From Ctena decussata (lineage: Eukaryota; Mollusca; Bivalvia; Lucinida; Lucinidae), in assembly GCA_963989385.1 (NCBI GenBank), contig OZ022515.1:4930803-4994802 (forward strand): a stretch of DNA of 64,000 nucleotides. The letters are read 5' to 3'. Under the pieces are notes generated by a model. That model worked only from the letters and a program-made list of their open reading frames with translations. It did no database searches and was not told where the DNA came from. The first letter of the stretch is position 1. Every line of letters starts with the position of its first letter. The position numbers and the translations under genes were made by a program. Positions 48,401-57,400 of this stretch are shown here, piece by piece.

Positions 48401-51400
48401 TGACTGTGATATGAAGAAATCTTGAAAGGACCCTTGCGGTGTCTGTCAGAAAGGAGTAGGTAGTAGCAATGCAATCTTCTGTGGTGGCTGCTTGTCCTGG
48501 ATACACAAGAAATGCAGTGGCTAGACAGGTGCGCCCGATGCCTGGGTAAGGCACAGCCTATTGATGGACAAACAGTGAAAGAGGTGAAGGTTGATGACGA
48601 AAACTGGAGGCTGTCCCAGAGTTTTGCTATTTAGGAGACATGCTCTCTGCTGGTGGTGGTTGCGAGCTGGCTGCTGTTACACGCTGCAAATGTGCTTGGG
48701 GCAAGTTCTGCCAACTGCTCCCCCTTCTCACAAACCGGAATGTGCCCCTTGTTACCAGAGGCCGGGTGTATTCAGCATGTGTAAGGAGTGTGCTGCATGC
48801 CAGCAGAGACTTGGGCCATGACAGCGGCTACACTTAACCGCTTGCAGCAAAACGATCGTGCTATGATCCGTTGGATCTGCAATGTCAAGGCAAAGGATGA
48901 AGTCAGCTAAGACTCCCTTCTCTCAAAGCTTGGTATCCAGGACCTTGATATGGTGCTCCACACCAGTAGAATGAGGTGGTTTGGACACGTAGAGTGCAGC
49001 ACAGGCTGGATCGCCAAGGTACGCAAGCTAAATGTAGTTGCACAGAAGAGACCTGGCAGGCCAAAGAAAACCTGGGATGAAGTGCTGGTGGATGACAGAA
49101 AGAAGCTTGGAATAAATTTTGCTGACCCGATGAACCATTCTGAGTGGAGAGGACGTCTTAGAGGAAGACTTGTCAAGCAAACCCGACCCGCGGTAGAGGA
49201 AAACAGGCTTTAAAATGGATATGATGATGATGATGATAATGATGTAAAGCCTCAACCCAAACAAACAAAAAACTCATACAACGCTCTTATGCTTGTCATT
49301 ATTATACCTGTAAGAATGAAAAGGATTCAGTGACATAAAGCAGAGAATTTGTTCCGATCTGATATGCACCAAAACCTAATGCACTCTGGCTCTCCCCCTC
49401 CCCAATGATGTTTCAGATAAAATTTGATTGCGATCAGCCTGCTGGTTTCCGAGATATTTATATTTGAAAGTATGGAAGCACGGAAGGAAGCACTTTCACA
49501 TTGAGGGACACCGGCTCAATGGGTATATAATAAGCTCACCTAATGAGCCTTAAATGACTCAGGTGAGCTAAAAATTGAAGCAGAAAGAAATATGTTAAAA
49601 TTCACTCAATATTTTGAAATTTTTTAAGCTTACACTTAACATATAAATGTTATCAGTATCTGTCCTTCTGGATTATTTTAGTAGGGATATGTTCAATAAT
49701 ATTTTTATTCTTGTAACAGGTTTACCAGAAAGTATTTACTTCCTTGCTACCTTCATTGTGAAGTAGAAAAACCAAACATGCTGACATACTTGATGCCATT
49801 GATGGAAACCCTTAAAGAGTTATATTTGAAAGGTAACATTTTAATGTACAAATCTTTTAGCTTGGAAGCTCCCTTACGGAAATAAAAGGCTTCTCGCAGT
49901 GTATTGCTGCAAACAAGCAGCAAGCGTGCGGCTTAGCTGCAGGAGCTAGTTGCGGCACGGTTGCCGCTTGTGAGTTTTTCTTATGCAAATTAGTTTTGCT
50001 GCTCTTAGTTGCAGCAACCTTGCGGCTCTTAGTTGCAGCAACCTTGCAGCTCTTAGTTGCAGCAACCTTGCGGCTCATTGTTTGCTGCAATCTTGTGGCT
50101 TGTGCGTTTTTTGTATGCAAATTAGATTTTTCGCTCTTAGTTGCAGCTTGTTTGCTGCAAACAGCTGTGGCTTGTTTGCTGCAAACAGCTGCTAGCTGCA
50201 ACTGACTGCGAGTACCTGCTTGCATAGATTTGATATATGTCTCCTTATATTATAAAGAATGAGTTCTTGCTGTCTTCTTGCTTGTGACAGCTGCTAGCTG
50301 CAACTGACTGCGAGTAGTTGCTCTGTGAGCCTGTAGCCGCTGATAGAAGCTGCAAGGTTGCTGCAAGCAAGCAACTAGCCGCTCTAATTGGCTACTTTGT
50401 CGCCACCAGTTGTTGCATACATATTTGATTGCTGCATAGTAGCAGCAACCGAGCTGCAACCTTGTAGCAACGTTTTCATTTTTGTAAGGGCTATTAAAGC
50501 CTCATAAGTGATTTTAAAGTGACCCTATACACCTGACAAAAAGTGCCAGGAATAAGCACATGTACATGTAATTTGTTGTTGTTGTTTTTTGAGAAGTCAA
50601 CTCATTTAAATTTTAAGACTAGTTTACATCCAAATTGAGGCAAATATCTTAACTATATAATTGTTTAGAAAATCAAAATAAACAGCATAAATTTCAGGTT
50701 TCTCAGTATATCAGTGCTGTCTCAAAGGACCAAAAGGAAAGTACAACCTGCACTATGGATAATATATGGATTTATCATATGACATCGCTGTTATTCAGTG
50801 AATAATAACTTCATGTCATATATAGAGGATATTACACTCGTGGTCATTTCATATGAAATTTATCAAACGAGCCTTCAGCGAGTTTGATAAATTTCATATG
50901 AAAATGTTCTGTTTATCATATGACCTTTCAGAAGAGCTTTTTATGGCCTTTAAAGTTGACAATATTTCAACGAAAAATGCGTTGTTGTCATGGACGTCGT
51001 TATGACGTTACTTGTTCCCGCCGAAAGTGTTAATACGCGCGTGGTCATAACATTATTTATGACATGACATTATCCACTGAATAACAGTGACGTCTTATGA
51101 TAAATATTGTTATGACCACACATGTATTAATACTTTCAGCGAGAACAAGTAATGTCATGACGACCTCTGTGACAACAGTGCATTTTTCGTTGAATTATTG
51201 TCAACTTTAAAAGCGATAAAAAGCTCTTTTGAAAGGTCATTTGATTAACAGAATACTACATTCATGGTCATTTCATATGAATTTTATCAAAGAAGCCTTG
51301 CTTGTTTGATGAATTTCATATGAAATGACCTCTCTTGTAATATCATCTATATACGTTTTATGATTGTAAAATGGCACAACACCATCTGCAGTACTGGCAA

Positions 51401-54400
51401 GTTAAAATCAAAACTGTTTCGTTAAGATCAATTGCTAATATAAATGAGTTAGTTGGTTCATTAAGTTGTTTCAGCAATTAAAGCCTCATCAGTGACCATA
51501 AAAAGGCTTGTTCTGGCCTAATTTATAGAAATGAGAAGGAACTGACCATGGTGTGGTGGTTAGCATGCTTGCCTTGCAACCCAAGGGTCATGGGTTGGAT
51601 TGTCCACTGCTATCTCTCAGACTTGTCTTCATGGCTATAGCTGTTAGTGGGACATTAAACTTGTTAAAAAACAACAACAACGACATTGGACTTTCACCTA
51701 TTAAAATAAATAAAAGATTTTTGTAGATGACAATAATTCATATTATTCTAGGTATTGAAGTTGTGACCTCCAGTGGACGAATGATCAAGATAACAGGACA
51801 ACTGCTCACAGCCTCTGTTGACTTGCCAGCAAGGGCATTAGTTGCCAATATGAAGCAATATAATGGCAAGTCAGCATGCATTTCTTGCCTAGATCAGGGT
51901 GAATGTCCCCCCGGCCTAAGTCTGGCAAGATATTACCCTTTTCAAGAAAACAGTGTGTCCAGAAGCCATAACTCCATCCTGCATGATGCTAGAGAAGCTA
52001 GCAGAGGAACAGAAGCTGTAAGTGATATTGCAAATTGCTAATGTTGTAGGCCTATTTGGAATCTAGCCAAAATTTTCCTAGACAGATCCTTCTTTTACAC
52101 TTGCAAATGTCTTACATTCAATGAACTCTTATCGAGCATCTGTCTTCATTAGACAATAAAGACAGTTGCCCATGTGACAAAAGTTGTCTAGCCACGTCGC
52201 GAATAAACAAACGTCAGAATTTGTCGACGTTATGTTCGATTGATGTCACGTCATGGCGACGGCTGTTGAACGTCATGGCTGAACATGTCAATAAATAACC
52301 TTTCTGTGCCACGTATTTCGCTTATTTCGCATCAAGTCTTCGTGAATAACACAGAAAATAAATCTAACAATAAAGTGTAAACATGAAGACAGTGGTCATC
52401 TGCCATACAGCCCTCTGATGAATGCAGGCAATGATTATTTATCATACTTTTTGGGACTTTGATTTATTATAAGTGATGCAGTGTTAGTTGCAATATTTTA
52501 AAATGAGAAGCCAGCGCTTGCCTTTATAATGCTGAGCACCAAGCAAGGTAGCCACTGGTACCATTTTAACGCCTAAGGTATGCCACAGCCGTGTATGGAA
52601 CCCACGACCGCCTGCACCCAAAGTAGATGCTCTACCACTTGAGCTTGTTTTCAACCTTTGTAATCATCTTTTGATTTTTGTTTATGTAGGTCAATGGAAT
52701 TAAGGGTGCCTCCCCGCTCATTGTTCTGAAGTACATTGATCTTCCTCTGTTTTTTGCCATTGATTGGATGCACTGTGTGCTGCTAGGAATTGTAAAGAGT
52801 TTGCTTTCATTTTGGTTTGATTCCAAACACAGAAATGAAAGTTTCTTCATTGGCCATAAGGTAATATTTTTGGTGCTTTTCCTTGCAGATCAGAACAAAT
52901 CCTTTTCACTTATTATATATCTCTTTTTGTTAAACACACTATGGCTGCATACACATTTTAGTGTGTTACACGAAGATAAACAGTATATTTGACCGATTAT
53001 TCAAACCGTAACACTACCAGTGGCATAATGAAAAACACCAGGTCCTGAGATTACAAAACTTTTTTCATGCTCAACACAGCTGAGCATGAAGTTTATCCTG
53101 CTCACATTTTTAGCAGGATAATTGAATGGATTTGGTGATTTGAACATGAAAATTGCATTAATTCTGACTCTTCATATTCATTTATAAGCACTTAAAATTT
53201 CATACTCCGCTATGTTGAGCCTGAAAAAAAATCAAAACTTCAGGACTAGGATAGAGCCGTGTCTGAACAGACCTGCTATTTATAACATATGTAGAAACGA
53301 TTGCATATTTTAGCTGCAGAGAGCAGCTAGGCAGAAGCAGATGATAATCACAATAGTACAATTTTTCTACTTCCTAAATCCAAAATTTCAAACCTTAGAC
53401 AGCCATCTATTCTAGCTGTACAACCCTTCTTGATTTGGTACTACGATAATATGCCTTTTCAATAACCTACAATAATAACAATTTCGATATGAGCCTTGTA
53501 GTGAGAAAACCAGCTTTTTGCATATGCGAAAACAAAGGCGCAGATCAGATTCATGGTTATCGCGAAGCTGATCAGAGCCTTTGTTTTCACTACACAGACA
53601 GTACAATCCCTCTTCTTTCTAGTCTCTTCAATAAATATTCCACAGGGAATTATATTTGGTTTATTTATTTCAAAAGTCACTCTGTCTCAAATTCACTTAA
53701 TTTTAGACAACTATACATCACTGTACCAGCCCATGATTTGTTGTTGTTGTGTTAGGGTTTTACGTCCCACCAACAGCTAAGGTCATACGGAGACGGGACC
53801 TCAGTTTAAAGTCTCATCCGAAAGACTGGAGAAGCCCGGGATCGAACTCAGGAGCTGGACCCCTGGTTTACAAAGCGGGTAGCTTAACCGCTCGGCCACG
53901 GAGGCTTCACCAACCCACGATAATACCATTCAAAATGGTGGCATGGGCTAGTATAGTGATGTAGTTGTCTAAAATTAAGTGAAATTGTTTATTGATAAAG
54001 GTCAAGTGGCCGAAAATTTGAGACAGGGTGACTTTTGCAATAAATAAACTTCAATTTTAAGCCTAGAGCTAGCCATCTTTTGTGACTGTCCAGTCCGGTT
54101 TGTGTCGGACCTGGTCGGAAACCCCGAAGAGCAGAAGCTCATATAACATAGCCATGTCTTGGCTCCCAAATGCTTATTTTCTTATAGTTCTATTGTAAAA
54201 AAGCCTCGTTACAAGAACCAGCTTTTTGCATATGCGAAAACAAAGATGCAGATCAGCTGCGCAGTAACTGTGCAGCTGATCAGGGCCTTTGTTTTCGCTA
54301 CATGGATAGTGCAATCCCTCTACTTCCTAAATCCAAAATTGCAAGCCTCTAGCCATCTTCTGTGGCAGAACAGCCCGGTTTGTGTCGGACCTGGTCTGAA

Positions 54401-57400
54401 ACCCCGAAGACCGGTTTTCTCACAACGAGGCTCAAATAACCTCATTATAAGTTTACAACACACTGAACGCAGTCAATTAACATGCACCCAAAAGATAGCC
54501 TTGAAATGAGGTTTTGCTGTAGTTGGAAACACTGAACAACATATTTTTCAGACCATGATTCATCTCCATTTATCTCTGTATGGAAATTTTATGTATGTGA
54601 AGAAAATCTTTCTATTTATTGCTAACTATACTTGAGGACTTTGAAAACACATCACCTAGATAAAACCCTCAATATCTTTTGGATAGAAATCAGTTTAGAC
54701 ATACACTTTAATGCATTATTAAGGTCTATCAATTTAGTGTATACCCTGTAAAATTCATGGAAATCAAATGACATTTAGGTCTTGAAAGCGTTATCGTTTT
54801 AAGACAGGGGTTGTTGATTTCATGTGACACAGGCTATCGGCTGGGTTATTTTTTGTTTCCATATGCTCTAAATTAACAAGGTTCATGTCTTTGAAAGCTT
54901 AGTTTTACCCCCTCATTACAGACAAATGAAATCTAATCTTTTGTCAATTTTGGAATTTGTTTTTCGGCTCATTGCAAAACATGGACGTACCCCACCCACT
55001 TTTTTTCGCTTGCATTGTTTACTAATTCGAACCTTTCGGACTTGGAAAGTGCTTGAAATTCTTGTAAAAATTGGAGTGCAAATGTCTTTACACTTGACCA
55101 AGTGACTACTTTTGAAGAAATAAGACCTCTGTAATATTCTGTTTGGATGTTAATGACGTTAACGTAAATCACTAAAGCGGCCATCGAGCATCTCGTCTCA
55201 AGTCTTTTGACGTAAAATCCATGCAGGCTTATTCTTACGTCGATTGTCTTTTTAAACTGTCATAGTGTATGTCGAAAACTGAGTCAAGGTGAGCATGCAA
55301 GAATTTTTAAAAAATTTAACTTCACATTTTGCCTTAAAAAAATTACATCAAGTTTTGAAATATCGATAATAGCGAACCCAGTTGATTCAAAAATGTTTGA
55401 AACACTCACACATGATTTTGCAGTCATAAAACACAGCAGCTCGTTGCAAATTTGAATGGTAACAACAAACCGCTGATTAGTAAAGTTGTTTTGTAAGGGT
55501 TGGGGTTGTATGATGTCATCAGAGAAACCACGTCAGTTTTGCATGAAATCGCAACTGATTTAATCGCAAGGGGGCTATCCATAAATAATGAGAAGCTGGA
55601 CGATCTATTATTCCAACCGTTGACAAGGAAACACAAAATAAGGGGTGATGCGTTTTCAAAGTCCCTTAGTATAGTTTTGATATTTTTTTTTTCAAGCCAA
55701 ACTGATAAATATATATAAATTGATGAATTTATATTTCTTCAAATATGATAGGTAATGGTATTAAACTGCATCTAAATTGCTTTCGGTGGTTAGAAAAATC
55801 TTAAAACTATAGCATGTCACAGCTGTGGCCCAAGATTTACCGGGGTTAGGGCATGTGGTAGGATAGTGGCTCTTTAAGTGGTCACTCATCCACATCCAGG
55901 GTTGGTGGTTTTATAGACTACATGTATAATACTTTAATTTCTATGCAGATTAGTTTGTTGAATAGAAGGCTGTTGAATATCAAGATCCCCGACTTCATCT
56001 CCCGGAGACAGAGGAGCTTGTCAGACTATTCCCACTGGAAAGGTACTGGTGTAAATTAATTGTACTAAGCCTTTTCCTGGCAATAGTAACAAAGAAAGTG
56101 GAGAAACATGTGTGAATTAAACTTGAATATATAAAAAGTAACAAGGGAACTGGTGCAAAAAGAAGCCAAACCCTGCTCTCAAAATCGAAATGGGGAAATA
56201 ACTAACATTATAAATACCGCTAGATACATACAGTCAACCAAGTGAGCAGCTCTTCCCCAAAAAGGTGGCCACTCAGCAACCTAGACTAACTTAAACCAAT
56301 CTGTATAAGGTGAGGTATTGCCAAAACCCCAACTCCAAAACAGTCAACAGAACCACTCAAGAAATAAAGCCGTTGAACAGTCAGTAATGAAATACTGGGG
56401 GCTTGAAATGAATGATGTTATACCAATCTCTTCTGCTAATGTGGTTATTTCTCGGAAGAAAATGTGTAGGAAACCCGGTCATTCCCTTACCAGGATGTAA
56501 ATTAAGTAAACAATACTGTTATATTGGACTTTGTCTCAAATGCATATTTTAAAGCTCTTATAAACAATTTGACAAATTTTGGGGAGCCTGGTGGCTCAGT
56601 GGTAGAGTTTCAGACTCCAGAGCATGAGGTGGGGGTTTGATACCTACCTCCCCTGTGTTGTGTCCTTGAGCAAGACACATAAATTCCCTGAAAAAGTACT
56701 GATAATACCCAGGAAGATTTGGTTTGGTTTGTTTGATGCTTAACGTCCCGCTAAACAATTTTTCAGTCATGTTGGGACTGAGCCCCCGCTATCTGGGTAT
56801 TACCAATACTTTTGAGGGGTAAATATGTCTTGCTCAAGGACACAACATGGCGACCCGAGTGGGGCTCGAACCCTTGACCTCTGAATTCGGAGTATGAGGT
56901 GTTAACCACCAGGTCACCGACCCTACCCATGTCACAACATAACTGAAAAATTGTTTATTGAGTGGGACATTACACATCAACACACCATTTGACAATTTTC
57001 ACATGCTGATAATGATGTTAAACACTTACTTTATGTATTTTATCAGCTTCAGAGTGTAGAGAATGGCTAATTCATTTTTCCATCCCGATTTTGTACGGAC
57101 AGCTAGATCCAACTGCTTTTCTACACTACACATTACTAGTAACATCCATGGCAATCTTGACAAATGATCATATTAGGAATGAGGATATAGAGTATGCAGA
57201 TCAACTTCTTCTAGACTTCTGTAGATTGTTCCCTTCAATTTATGGTAATGTGTAAAAGAGTAATTCTTGCATAAATATTTACATTTTCTTTGCACTGGCC
57301 TTAGATGAAAGTGTCATTCTCAATGTTCTTCAATTCCCGATACAAAACATTTACCAGTCATGTGATCAAGGCCGCGCCATTTGGCGGAGCAACGTCAACG

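Larger units (their letters stand above)
53489..54143 (-). mobile_element. MITE-A copy interrupted by a foldback element that contains a SINE
   Basis: The left part (gagccttgtagtgagaaaac, tttttgcatatgcgaaaac, tgatcagagcctttgttttc) and right part at 54050-54143 (gcctagagctagccatcttt, gtttgtgtcggacctggtcg) are the two halves of one MITE-A. Between them a foldback with arms 53660-53736 and 53942-54050 has inserted, and its loop is occupied by a tRNA SINE. Confidence 0.8.

Noticed and set aside
49857..50459. Ala/Ser/Lys-rich and Leu/Ala-rich open frames on both strands
   Set aside because: They arise from a 24-bp minisatellite whose length is a multiple of three.
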